Below, piece by piece: positions 39,598 to 47,012 of a DNA stretch of 64,000 nucleotides. The notes beneath the pieces are model-generated. The model was given only the letters and a program-made list of their open reading frames with translations, was not told where the DNA came from and searched no databases. Position 1 is the first letter of the stretch. The number at the start of each line of letters is the position of its first letter. A program made the translations under genes and the position numbers. This DNA is from Kineobactrum salinum (GTDB lineage: Bacteria; Pseudomonadota; Gammaproteobacteria; Pseudomonadales; Halieaceae), in NCBI RefSeq assembly GCF_010669285.1, contig NZ_CP048711.1, forward strand, positions 2,790,001-2,854,000, written 5' to 3'.

Positions 39598-39848
39598 TGT
39601 ATTATTTCGTTGTGCAGTTCCCGATCTTTGTCAGACAGACTCGGCAGCGGAAGCACATGACGCTTGATGAGGACTCCAACGGATTTCTTGTAAGGCTTGG
39701 CGTACTCGATCAATGCCATGCGGAACGCAGCCGAGGCCACGGCCTTGTGCGCCTCGCTACTGCTCAAGGCATCGATGATGCTCCAGGCAGAGTTGAGGCT
39801 GGTAAGGCACTCCTGAAAAAAGATGAACTCTTCGTGTTTCGCGCTCAT
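39594..39848 (-). CDS. small helical protein of unknown function
   Basis: 84 aa, largely alpha-helical: EEFIFFQECLTSLNSAWSII, then AHKAVASAAFRMALIEYAKPYKK and a C-terminal LPSLSDKDRELHNEIIQ. The end LHNEII resembles the middle of longer HEPN-like or AbiV-like helical proteins, so it may be shortened, but the following overlapping gene argues that the stop is real. The ATG comes directly after GGGCATTATAGCTC, the end of an attC-like site, as in integron cassettes. Confidence 0.6.
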   Translation of the reverse strand: MSAKHEEFIFFQECLTSLNSAWSIIDALSSSEAHKAVASAAFRMALIEYAKPYKKSVGVLIKRHVLPLPSLSDKDRELHNEIIQ

Positions 39849-39850
39849 GA

Positions 39851-39916
39851 GCTATAATGCCCTCAGTTGTGGCCGCTGTAAACGCGTCCGGTGCCGGAGG
39901 CGCGTAGTTAATGAGC
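39851..39916 (-). other. attC-like recombination site before the 39848 gene
   Basis: Reverse strand: GCTCATTAACTACGCGCC, a hairpin CCGGCACCGG, then CGCGTTTACAGCGGCC and GAGGGCATTATAGC. Cores AT-TAAC and ATTATAGC are near but not exact matches to RYYYAAC and GTTRRRY. The adjacent gene starts within five bases. Confidence 0.4.
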
Positions 39917-40021
39917 TTGGTTATTGTTGCGCCGGGAAAGCCAACCCGAGAACCACGTTGCCGGAGCGAGAGCGGAGGCTTTAGCTCAACGGATGCACCG
40001 AGAACGGAACTGCTTGGCACA

Positions 40022-40072
40022 CCGAAACGGGCCAATTTGAAAGCGGCACTTTCAGAAACGAAGTGACGTTTC
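40022..40072 (-). repeat. cassette-associated repeat copy B, left part interrupted by IS110
   Basis: CCGAAACGGGCCAATTTGAA... to GTGACGTTTC matches copy A (38504-38555) with a few changes and stops exactly where the IS begins. The matching right part resumes at 41618. The remainder of 39917-40021 shows no gene. Confidence 0.75.
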
Positions 40073-40090
40073 ATTCCCTGAGGTGGTTGG

Positions 40091-41353
40091 TCAAGTATTT
40101 TGAGCCACTCCGCTGATCAGAGTCGAGCCGCGCCGGTTGAGCGCTTTCAAGTATCTGGATTCGTCGTAAGCTGTGTTGGACTGCCAGCAACGGTAGAGCA
40201 CACGGATCCACTTGTAGGCGAGGGAGCGTACAGCTGCTTGGTGCCCTTTGCCCTTCTCTCGTTGCTGACGATAGTAGACCTCTGCCCAGTATGAGTAACA
40301 AATACTATGACTCGCCCATTCAATGAACGTCTGCCGAAGGAAGCGTGGACACTGGGTTCGCCAGTGCACCCATTTCTTCTGGCCACTGCGCTCGGTGACA
40401 GGTGCTACTCCCACATACATCTGAATTTCATCCGCACTCTGAAAGCGATCGCGCTGCTCCCCGAAAGCCACCAATAGTCGCGGGGCTAAAGCTGCCCCGG
40501 CTCCCGGCAGGTTTTCAAATAACTCATAATCCGGGTGACCAACAGCTAGAGATTCAATCTCCGTATCGTACTGTTTAATGGCACGTAGTGATACTTCTAG
40601 CTGCTCAGCGAGTACCTGGACCTTACGTGCGTAGGCTGAGATCAACGGCTTGTCGACAGTCAATGGGCGGGCGCTTCTGATGCCCCTCAGACGCTGTTCT
40701 TGTACTTCCTTTCGGTTAGCGCGATGCTCTTGGAAGAACTTTTTCAGCGTTTTGGTATCGGCACTCTGCACTTTTTCCAGGCTAGGCCAGCGTTGGAGAA
40801 AGCTGCAGAATAAAACAGTATCAAGTCGCTGGAACCAGTCCAGGCACTGGGGATAGTACTGCTTTAGTGCGGCATTCAATCGGTTGGTGAGTCGCACTTT
40901 ATCCGCCACCAACTGCCGCCGGTGTTCTACCAGCAGTTGAAGTTCTCTCAGCTGGGGGCCTTGGGCTTTGAGTGTCTGGAAGCGCTCGGGATGTTTCAAC
41001 ACCAGGTCGAGGGCGAGCTCTGCGTCAGAAGGATCGTCTTTGGCTCCACTGGGATGTAACAATTTACGGTAACGAGCGAGTGTGCTGGGGTTGACCGGGA
41101 CGATTTCGATGAAATCGTATTTCTGTAGTGCGTACACTACTGGCCCGCGGGTAAGTTCGACAATGATCGCGACAGGGCCGCCAAAACGCTGGTACAACGA
41201 CAAGGCCCACTCTTCAATCTTGTCTACCCGGTGGGGAATGCATGCGAATTCGCGCTCTGAAAAACCTGCTCTCTGAATACAGGCATCGTGCTTTTTATCG
41301 GCCCAGTCCAATCCAACAAATGCCTTGAAATAGCTTTCGGATATAGCTTCCAT
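40091..41353 (-). CDS. IS110 family transposase (DEDD/serine bridge recombinase)
   Basis: 420 aa from ATG 41353. The N-terminal RuvC-like DEDD domain has VGLDWADKKHD (first Asp), VELTRG (Glu) and GAKDDPSDAELALDL (two Asp). A helical linker (about 150-240) is followed by the C-terminal Transposase_20 domain with LPGAGAALAPRLLVAFGEQRDRF, YVGVAPVTERSGQKKW and a Ser-containing FIEWASHSICYSYW near the catalytic serine region. The protein appears intact. IS110 enzymes excise a circle and reinsert it at sites chosen by the bridge RNA encoded in the end upstream of this gene. Confidence 0.95.
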   Translation of the reverse strand: MEAISESYFKAFVGLDWADKKHDACIQRAGFSEREFACIPHRVDKIEEWALSLYQRFGGPVAIIVELTRGPVVYALQKYDFIEIVPVNPSTLARYRKLLHPSGAKDDPSDAELALDLVLKHPERFQTLKAQGPQLRELQLLVEHRRQLVADKVRLTNRLNAALKQYYPQCLDWFQRLDTVLFCSFLQRWPSLEKVQSADTKTLKKFFQEHRANRKEVQEQRLRGIRSARPLTVDKPLISAYARKVQVLAEQLEVSLRAIKQYDTEIESLAVGHPDYELFENLPGAGAALAPRLLVAFGEQRDRFQSADEIQMYVGVAPVTERSGQKKWVHWRTQCPRFLRQTFIEWASHSICYSYWAEVYYRQQREKGKGHQAAVRSLAYKWIRVLYRCWQSNTAYDESRYLKALNRRGSTLISGVAQNT

Positions 41354-41394
41354 GAGCAATTCCCTCCCAAAATGCTACAGTCCATATAGGGACA

Positions 41395-41580
41395 TGCATG
41401 CCCGAGTTCGGCGAAAGTGATATAGGGGCCGGTGCAACGGCAATCCCTGAGTATTCGTTAATGAACTCGAGCGCACCTGCTGGCTCGAAGATGAAACGTC
41501 GATCGTCTGGCGATTCCGCGGAGACATTCGTAGCCAGCAGGTGCATGTCCCGCCTTGGCTGGCAGTTGCCTGCCAATTAC
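41395..41580 (-). ncRNA. IS110 bridge RNA with readable target and donor loops
   Basis: On the transposase strand, 5' to 3': stem-loop TGGCAG-GCAA-CTGCCA (41575-41560); then a 13-bp perfect stem GCACCTGCTGGCT / AGCCAGCAGGTGC (41544-41532 with 41485-41473) closing the target-binding loop; then a 7-bp stem CGAGTTC / GAACTCG (41469-41463 with 41409-41403) closing the donor-binding loop. The target loop holds CCGCGGA (left guide) and GACGTTTC (right guide), matching the interrupted site ccgcgGAaacgtc. The donor loop holds CTCAGGGA and CTATATC, matching the joined IS ends ctcagggaatGAtatag. Order and size (about 180 nt) match known IS110 bridge RNAs. Confidence 0.85.
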
Positions 41581-41617
41581 CGTAGTAAAGCCCAAGAAAC
41601 GGGACTGAGTATCTATA

Positions 41618-41735
41618 TCCGCGGAAACGTTTTCCGGTTATAGATGGCGCGAGGAACAGGCGCACTCAGTTATAAGCCGAGTGGGTCTCCCAAGACCGGA
41701 ATCTCAGATCGTGGTGGCCGAAACCGTGTTAACCA
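41618..41735 (-). repeat. cassette-associated repeat copy B, right part
   Basis: TCCGCGGAAACGTTTTCCGGTTATAGATGGCGC... to GTGGTGGCCGAAAC follows copy A 38554-38660 closely (for example CGAGGAACAG versus CTAGGAACAG, AGACCGGAATCTC versus AGACCGGGATCTC). Joined to 40022-40072 it rebuilds an uninterrupted copy with the same 18-bp palindrome. Confidence 0.75.
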
Positions 41736-41739
41736 CTCT

Positions 41740-42156
41740 CTAATCATGAACCAAGCGTTTACCCAAGCCTATAACCTCGTCATCTCCGTAACCAATGGCT
41801 GAGTAGAATTTAATTGCTTCGGTGTTAGTGTTCCGGACTTGGAGGTTAATTTTTGGACATCCCTTTTTACCCAACAGGTGTTCTGCTGCCTCCATCAAAA
41901 GGCGGCCGTAGCCGTTCCTTTGGTGGCTCGACCTGACAGCCAGATAGTTTATCCAGCCACGGTGGCCTTCGTAGCCTGCCATTACTGTGGCGACGACCTC
42001 GCCGTCACTTTCGCCAACCAGAAACAAATCAGGATCGACCTCCATTTTCCGGTCAATATCCTTTCCAGGATCATTCTGGGGCACTGCTAGACCAGTGTCC
42101 TCCCATAGTGCGATCACTGCCAATCGGTCTGCGTCTTGATAAGGTCGTATGTTCAT
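41740..42156 (-). CDS. GNAT family acetyltransferase (YpeA-like)
   Basis: 138 aa. Starts MNIRPYQDADRLAVIALWEDTGLAVPQNDPGKDI, the usual opening of YpeA-type GNATs, then VATVMAGYEGHRGWINYLAV and the acetyl-CoA motif SSHQRNGYGRLLMEAAEHLL, with LQVRNTNTEAIKFYSAIGYG as motif B. The cellular substrate is unknown. It lies immediately beyond the repeat that carries the IS110 insertion. A possible core GTCTAATC sits about 10 bases upstream of its start region (42169-42176). Confidence 0.9.
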   Translation of the reverse strand: MNIRPYQDADRLAVIALWEDTGLAVPQNDPGKDIDRKMEVDPDLFLVGESDGEVVATVMAGYEGHRGWINYLAVRSSHQRNGYGRLLMEAAEHLLGKKGCPKINLQVRNTNTEAIKFYSAIGYGDDEVIGLGKRLVHD

Positions 42157-42223
42157 AATCTCGTTAATGGTCTAATCAGCCGCCGCGACAGCGCGGCCCG
42201 CCTACCCCTTGCAGAGCAATGGG

Positions 42224-43135
42224 TCACAATGATGCAGCGTGCTCTGCGATAAATCCCCTGAACCAATCCTGGGCAGGATGAGAGTCACTGCGTCGGTGCC
42301 AGATAAGATCGAATACGATCTCAGGCAGTGTGACCGGAGGGGGAAACAGTACCAACCGGTTGCCAGCAGGTGAACTAAGTGCGACCCGCTTCATAACCGT
42401 GGCCGTCATGCTCGTTCGCGCGACGATATCAGGTACGGCGAACATTTGCGAAAGCGTTAGCGCGAGATTGCGCTTCTTGCGCAGCTGCGCAAGCGTCTGA
42501 TCCACGATCCCATACAGTTGGCCTTCTGGAGACACAAGGATATGTCGTAGCTCCAGGTAGGTTTTCATGTTCATGCCACGCCTGGCTGCCGGGTGGTCAG
42601 CGGCGACGATCGTGACGAATTCATCTCGAAGCACAGGACGGGTCAGTATCCGGCCATCGGCATGCGTGGGCGGAACGCCGATGGCTGCGTCGATTATGCC
42701 AGCATCCAGTAGATCGACTGCATGATCTCGGTCGTTGAACGCATGCACGTTCAACGATACGTCAGGCGCCTTTTTTTCAAGCGATTGCAGTAGCGAAGGC
42801 AGTAGCACAAAGGCCGGGTAGTCCGACAGCCCCAGTTTGAACGTTAACGATGCCGTCCCAGGCACGAACTCGGGCTTCTTCACGAATGCCGATTCGATTT
42901 TCTCGAGGGCTTGCGAGATTGGCGCAGCCAAATCCATCGCGACCGGCGTGGGCCTCAGGCCTTCAGCGCTACGCAAAAACAGCGGGTCGCCGAAGAGTTT
43001 ACGCAACCTTGAAAGCGCCGCACTCATGGCTGGTTGGCTTACGCCTACCTGAGTAGCCGCGCGAGTCACGCTCCGCTCGTTGATCAGGGCGTGGAAGGCC
43101 ACGAGGAGGTTCAAATCGATGCCATGAAAATTCAT
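42224..43135 (-). CDS. LysR family transcriptional regulator
   Basis: 303 aa. N-terminal winged HTH: DLNLLVAFHALINERSVTRAATQVGVSQPAMSAALSRLRKLFGDPLF. The effector domain follows (LGLSDYPAFVLLPSLL, then GVPPTHADGRI and a C-terminal VFDLIWHRRSDSHPAQDWFRGF). It resembles NodD/LinR-type LysR regulators (DLNLL start, WHxR end). Divergent from the SnoaL-like gene with a 90-base gap, so it probably controls the SnoaL-oxidoreductase-SDR operon in response to an unknown aromatic or quinone-like ligand. Confidence 0.92.
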   Translation of the reverse strand: MNFHGIDLNLLVAFHALINERSVTRAATQVGVSQPAMSAALSRLRKLFGDPLFLRSAEGLRPTPVAMDLAAPISQALEKIESAFVKKPEFVPGTASLTFKLGLSDYPAFVLLPSLLQSLEKKAPDVSLNVHAFNDRDHAVDLLDAGIIDAAIGVPPTHADGRILTRPVLRDEFVTIVAADHPAARRGMNMKTYLELRHILVSPEGQLYGIVDQTLAQLRKKRNLALTLSQMFAVPDIVARTSMTATVMKRVALSSPAGNRLVLFPPPVTLPEIVFDLIWHRRSDSHPAQDWFRGFIAEHAASL

Positions 43136-43225
43136 AGAACGAATAAACGTATATACAGATTATTTGTTGGAAGAATATTGCCGGTTTCCACAGAATATTG
43201 CAATCGTCAACCACCGGAACAGGAC

Positions 43226-43678
43226 ATGACTATGAGCACATCCAGCATTGATCTTTCTGATCGCCTACGCGCTGAACGCCAAGCAGTGGAAACATTCTAC
43301 CGGGCGTTCAGCGACAAGAACCCGGATCTTGTCGATGAGGTCCTCGCGCCCACGTGGGACGACATTCCGCTGGCACCCGGACAAGGTGCCGGACCGGAGG
43401 GAATCAAGCCCATCATTCGCAGCGTCATGCAAGCATTTCCCGACGTTCAGATCACCGTCCACGACATGATCCAGGAGCCCGGCAGGATCGGCGTTCGCGC
43501 CGAGATCAGTGGCACCCATCAGGGCGAAATTTTCGGCATCGCTCCCACCGGAAATGAGGTGAGCTTCCGTCTCCACGAGTTCCACACACTCCATGAAAGG
43601 CGCATCACCACGACATGGCATATGGAGGACTGGTTCGGTCTTTTCCTCCAGCTCGGCCAGTTTCCGAAGCAACACTAA
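43226..43678 (+). CDS. SnoaL-like / ester cyclase family protein
   Basis: 150 aa from ATG 43226 behind GGAACAGGAC. NTF2-like fold: AERQAVETFYRAFSDKNPDLVDEVLAPTWDD, then GPEGIKPIIRSVMQAFPDVQITVHDMI, VRAEISGTHQGEIFGIAPTGNEV and FRLHEFHTLHERRITTTWHMEDW. Members include polyketide cyclases and many small-molecule isomerases of unknown substrate. First gene of an operon with an NADPH:quinone-type oxidoreductase and a truncated SDR, divergent from LysR. Confidence 0.87.
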   Translation: MTMSTSSIDLSDRLRAERQAVETFYRAFSDKNPDLVDEVLAPTWDDIPLAPGQGAGPEGIKPIIRSVMQAFPDVQITVHDMIQEPGRIGVRAEISGTHQGEIFGIAPTGNEVSFRLHEFHTLHERRITTTWHMEDWFGLFLQLGQFPKQH

Positions 43679-43702
43679 CCAACTCGAATCAATGAGGTAT
43701 TT

Positions 43703-44623
43703 ATGAAATCAGCACTTCTCAAAGCCTTCGGCGGTGCCGAGGTGATTGCGGTCGGCGAAGTCAACCTGCGCAACTTACAGCCTAACGAAGCTGTTGTCAG
43801 TGTCGAGGTGGCGGGCGCGAACCCCCTGGATCTGAAGATAATCGCCGGCTACATGCAGCAGGTTATTCCAGTCGAGTTTCCGTATGTGCCGGGCACCGAC
43901 TTTAGTGGCGTTGTCGATACGGTCGGAGCGGACGTGACGCACCTGAGCCCGGGCGATCGCGTATTTGGACGTACTGCGCCGGATGCAGGTGGCGCCTTCG
44001 GCAGAAGCCTGGTGATCGCAGCAACGGACCTCTGCGTGATCCCCTCGGAGATGAGTTTCGAGCAGGCGGCGGCCCTGCCGACAGCCTTCGGCACAGCAAG
44101 GCAAGCTCTCTTCGACGCGGGTAATCTTCGACAGGGACAACGGGTCTTGATCCATGCCGGGGCGGGAGGGGTCGGCAGCATGGCCATTCAGCAGGCTCAC
44201 CATGCGGGTGCCCATGTTGTTGCTACGGCGTCGGCCAGGAACGTCGAGCTAGTGAAGAGTTTGGGCGCGGATGAGGTCATCGACTACCGTACTGAAGATT
44301 TTACTCGAGTGCGCAACATCGACCTCGTACTCGACACGATCGGCGGTGAAACACTGGAGAAGTCATGGTCGGTACTTGGTGCAGGCGGTCGCATCGCAAG
44401 CCTCGTGGAGGTCGGTATCAAGCCAATGCATGGGCAGATGGGTGAATTTGTGTTCTTCGCAAGTGCGACGCCTTTTCTGTCTGAAGCCATACGGCAGTTT
44501 CAAGCCGGACACCTTCAGGTCATCACCGACTCGATCTTTTCACTGGACGATGTGCGCTCAGCGCTGGAGAAGTTGGCCACTGGGCATGCGTGCGGCAAAG
44601 TCCTTGTGCGCTTGAGTAACTGA
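43703..44623 (+). CDS. NADP-dependent quinone-oxidoreductase-like alcohol dehydrogenase (MDR family)
   Basis: 306 aa medium-chain reductase without the zinc-binding cysteines. Groes-like N terminus (VSVEVAGANPLDLKIIAGYM, FPYVPGTDFSGVVDTVGADV), nucleotide-binding VLIHAGAGGVGSMAIQQAHHAGAHVVATAS, then VDYRTEDF-like VIDYRTEDF and LDTIGGETLEKSW. It likely reduces quinones or enones with NADPH. 24 bases after the SnoaL gene; probable LysR target. Confidence 0.92.
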   Translation: MKSALLKAFGGAEVIAVGEVNLRNLQPNEAVVSVEVAGANPLDLKIIAGYMQQVIPVEFPYVPGTDFSGVVDTVGADVTHLSPGDRVFGRTAPDAGGAFGRSLVIAATDLCVIPSEMSFEQAAALPTAFGTARQALFDAGNLRQGQRVLIHAGAGGVGSMAIQQAHHAGAHVVATASARNVELVKSLGADEVIDYRTEDFTRVRNIDLVLDTIGGETLEKSWSVLGAGGRIASLVEVGIKPMHGQMGEFVFFASATPFLSEAIRQFQAGHLQVITDSIFSLDDVRSALEKLATGHACGKVLVRLSN

Positions 44624-44638
44624 CTCTGGAGTCTCGCC

Positions 44639-44995
44639 ATGACACAAAACAAGCAAGTGGTGCTGGTGACTGGAGCGGGGTCCGGCATCGGTCGGGCGAT
44701 CGCCCTATCGCTATCGCGCGCCGGGTATCAGGTTTACGCCAGCATGCGTGATCTCCGGCAGAGGAATCGCGAGCGCGTTGACGCTCTAAGGCTTCTTGCT
44801 CGACAGGAAAACCTCTTACTGGACACCATTGAGCTGGATGTTCTGTCCGAGGTCGGGTGCCAGGCTGCTGTCAATCAGGTTCTCGCCGAGCAGGGGCGTC
44901 TGGACGTGGTGGTGAACAACGCTGGGATGCTGATGGTCGGTCTCACGGAAGCCTTCTCCGTCGAGCAGGTTTCACACTGTGCTTGGCCTGGTTAG
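44639..44995 (+). pseudogene. truncated short-chain dehydrogenase (SDR)
   Basis: Encodes only the first half of an SDR: VLVTGAGSGIGRAIALSLSRAGYQVYASMRD (Rossmann TGxxxGIG) and LDVVVNNAGMLMVG (NNAG), then leaves homology after EAFSVEQV and stops at 118 codons. The catalytic YxxxK and all later parts (normally about 250-280 aa) are missing. The break coincides with CTGTGCTTGGCCTGGTTAGGC (44977-44997), an attC-like junction with a GTTAGGC core, so recombination probably replaced the 3' half. Confidence 0.85.
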
Positions 44996-44997
44996 GC
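44991..44997 (-). other. integron-like core site GCCTAAC downstream of the antiporter cassette
   Basis: Reverse strand GCCTAAC exactly fits RYYYAAC, 17 bases after the antiporter stop. The partner core GTTAGGC on the same strand lies at 46036-46042, just upstream of the antiporter gene, so the antiporter sits between two well-formed cores in the right orientation. Confidence 0.45.
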
Positions 44998-45014
44998 ATT
45001 TTCGTTCCCATGGT

Positions 45015-45977
45015 TTATGTACCGAATACCGTGAAACTCAGACTTACATATACACCGTAGCCCAGCAGGAGCAATCCTCCTTCGAGTCTGCTAAGCCGAC
45101 TGCCCGTATATAGAAAGAGGAGCAGAATCAGCGACGTTCCCAACATGACCCATTGATCAAACTGCAGAATCCGCTCATGGACTGGAAGCGGCTGTAACAA
45201 CGCGGAAATTCCGAGTATTCCCAGGAGATTAAAAATATTGCTGCCTAGAATATTCCCAATAGCAACATCGGCATGTCGGCGGAACGCTGCGATTACTGAT
45301 ATCGAAAGCTCAGGCAGAGACGTGCCAACCGCCACAAGTGTCAAACCTATCACAGCTTCTGAGACACCAAACAACTCGGCTATTCCCACGGCCCCCTTTA
45401 ACAGTACTTGCGAACCGGCGATCAAAAGAACCAAACCCAACACAACCGCCATGACTATCCATAGCGTTGTTTTTGGCAGAGAAGTAACTTCCTCCCCTTC
45501 AGCTATGTGCAACCCCGCGGAAGGCGCTTCTCCAGAGCGCTCGGTCCGATAAGCCCAGATCAGATAAGCGGCGAGCGCCAAAAGGAATATGGCAGCGTCA
45601 GACCTTACCAAGGCATCCCCACCGACGAGAATAAGAAACAAAATGCTAGCCGCGACAACGGTAACACCATCCCGCCGCAATACGAGCGGTTTGACAGCAA
45701 GAGGCGTTATCAGTGCACATAAGCCTAGAATCAGCAGAATGTTGCCGATATTACTCCCCACAACATTACCGATTGCGATGTCGGGCCGCTCACTAAGAGC
45801 AGCCTCAATTGAGACCACCAGCTCTGGCGCAGACGTACCGAAACCGACAATTAACAAGCCGCTGAGCAGAGGAGAAATGCCCAGTCGATTTGCAGCTGCC
45901 AAAGATCCTCTGATAAGTGCTTCACCGCCACTAGTCAGAAGCAACACCCCTATAACGACGAACAGCAGGTTCAACAT
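45015..45977 (-). CDS. calcium/sodium antiporter (CaCA family)
   Basis: 320 aa with about ten hydrophobic helices and the two inverted alpha-repeats of the family: GFGTSAPELVVSIEA with GNVVGSNIGNILLILG in the first half, and GTSLPELSISVIAA with GNILGSNIFNLLGILG in the second. These form the cation sites of YrbG-like Na+/Ca2+ exchangers. The gene lies between integron-like core sites, so it may have arrived as a cassette, though it is large for one. A distant paralogue-like gene occurs at 52325-53371. Confidence 0.93.
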   Translation of the reverse strand: MLNLLFVVIGVLLLTSGGEALIRGSLAAANRLGISPLLSGLLIVGFGTSAPELVVSIEAALSERPDIAIGNVVGSNIGNILLILGLCALITPLAVKPLVLRRDGVTVVAASILFLILVGGDALVRSDAAIFLLALAAYLIWAYRTERSGEAPSAGLHIAEGEEVTSLPKTTLWIVMAVVLGLVLLIAGSQVLLKGAVGIAELFGVSEAVIGLTLVAVGTSLPELSISVIAAFRRHADVAIGNILGSNIFNLLGILGISALLQPLPVHERILQFDQWVMLGTSLILLLFLYTGSRLSRLEGGLLLLGYGVYVSLSFTVFGT

Positions 45978-46035
45978 AATTTTGAGTTTTCGGTTGTAAA
46001 CTTAATAAAAAATGGCTGCATCAGCCTGGACTGCC

Positions 46036-46365
46036 TAACGTTTCAATCAGCCGACGCTTCAGCGGATCAGTTTTACCTGCCCATATTGTCGGGGAAGCAT
46101 GCACGTATGTGGTGTCAGACAGCCTCAATACGAACCCGGATAATCGCACAGGCGGGAGACAGCCATTCACCCAAAGGGAGGGCATTCTGACACGATGAAA
46201 GATTCCGTTTTTAAAGATCGCTCGCCCTCAAAAATATTGCCCGCCAACACCCACGCCATCGTCACCGACTCAAGACGATTTAATTGCTCATAGAGGAGAG
46301 TACCGGCCACCGGGCTTGTCCAACAATGGGATATGTCGCGGCAAGCGCGACATGTTCTTATTTTG
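46036..46365 (-). other. gene-free stretch between two cassette genes
   Basis: About 330 bases between the antiporter and RipA-like genes. The left end (reverse strand) carries GCTGAAGCGTCGGCTGATTGAAACGTTAGGC-type sequence (46036-46065), resembling the L'-R' half of an attC; the right end carries GCCTAAC (46367-46373) overlapping the RipA-like stop. The distance is too long for a single attC. The open frames across it are not convincing. Confidence 0.4.
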
Positions 46366-46806
46366 TTAGGCATTTGTAAGATGAATAACAACCAGGAACG
46401 TATAAGATGCAATAAAAACCAAAGGGAACAGCTCGTGAAGAGTTGTTGTCTTAAGATAACCCCGCCCTGAATTCAATTTTTGGTGCCATTCATCGGTATA
46501 CGGCTTCAGGGGAAAAATGTTCTCCATCTCTTGTAATACCTCATGCTTGGCAGTCGTATGCCGAGTAATGGAGGCAAGTATTAGCCACCAAACAATACAA
46601 AATAGAACGGCGCAAACCACTAGACCCGCGAAAGCCGCTTTCGACATTGTCAGGGACTCATTCGAGAATCCGTAGGCTATCGCAGAAGTGACAGCTAGAT
46701 TCAGTGTTACGAACAACCGGCTTGTTACCTGCGCTCGATCTTCAAATGAATAAACTGAGCCAGCATAGCTCTTGTATATCTCCAACTTTATAGCCTGATC
46801 ATCCAT
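46366..46806 (-). CDS. RipA-like small membrane protein
   Basis: 146 aa from ATG 46806. IKLEIYKSYAGSVYSFEDRAQVTSRLF is followed by a first helix (LAVTSAIAYGF), a second (FAGLVVCAVLFCIVWWLILAS), then a soluble stretch VLQEMENIFPLKPYTDEWHQKL and a last helix near the C terminus. The order helix-helix-WW...I and then E.E..LP...Y..EW resembles the RipA family of small octameric membrane proteins; I hold this loosely. Its stop lies within GCCTAAC and its start follows GCGCTAGGC, both cassette-like. Confidence 0.6.
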   Translation of the reverse strand: MDDQAIKLEIYKSYAGSVYSFEDRAQVTSRLFVTLNLAVTSAIAYGFSNESLTMSKAAFAGLVVCAVLFCIVWWLILASITRHTTAKHEVLQEMENIFPLKPYTDEWHQKLNSGRGYLKTTTLHELFPLVFIASYTFLVVIHLTNA

Positions 46807-46814
46807 AGTAGTGT

Positions 46815-46885
46815 GCCTAGCGCCCATCAACAGCTGCGGTTCCGAAGGAGCCGTCAGCCTGCTTGTGATTGTTGTGCGGCTAAAT
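46815..46885 (-). other. attC-like recombination site
   Basis: Reverse strand: ATCACAAGCAGGCTGACGG, a short loop, then CCGCAGCTGTTGATGGGCGCTAGGC. The arms pair with several single-base bulges, which is characteristic of attC sites. The end GCTAGGC is one base from GTTAGGC. The RipA-like ATG follows eight bases later. Confidence 0.45.
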
Positions 46886-46933
46886 CATGCTCAACATCCC
46901 GGCCAGGAAAAACCAGTACAGCTGGATGGCATT

Positions 46934-47011
46934 TTAAAGCTCGCGAATGATACGGACAGACTCCCCAACAGATACAGCAACACGCCTCTCCGCTTTAATA
47001 TCGTCATTCAT
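46934..47011 (-). pseudogene. 5' fragment of a HigA-type antitoxin gene
   Basis: MNDDIKAERRVAVSVGESVR, then IIREL and a stop after 25 codons. SVGESVRIIREL is the run-in to the HTH of Xre/HigA antitoxins (normally continuing Q..S..LA...G), so the DNA-binding domain is lost. It follows a broken toxin gene. Confidence 0.55.
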
Positions 47012-47012
47012 T

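Larger units (their letters stand above)
40071..41617 (-). mobile_element. IS110 family insertion sequence with bridge-RNA end
   Basis: Limits were set by comparing the split repeat with intact copy A. The target gtttTCCgcgg-type sequence is divided so that TC (GA on the transposase strand) appears at both ends (40071-40072 and 41618-41619). This is the two-base core expected of IS110 recombination, with no inverted repeats and no longer duplication. Total length is about 1.55 kb. The transposase reads leftwards; a 260-base non-coding end lies upstream of it and holds the bridge RNA. Confidence 0.85.

Noticed and set aside
39757-40074. Open frame of 105 codons (reverse strand) over the left repeat half, and similar frames at 38470-38775 and 41375-41665
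   Set aside because: They translate the repeat itself in shifted frames and share peptide pieces only because the DNA is repeated; no ribosome sites or domain signatures.
46167-46412. 81-codon reverse frame between the antiporter and RipA-like genes
   Set aside because: Overlaps the RipA-like coding end and an attC-like core; no domain or start signal.
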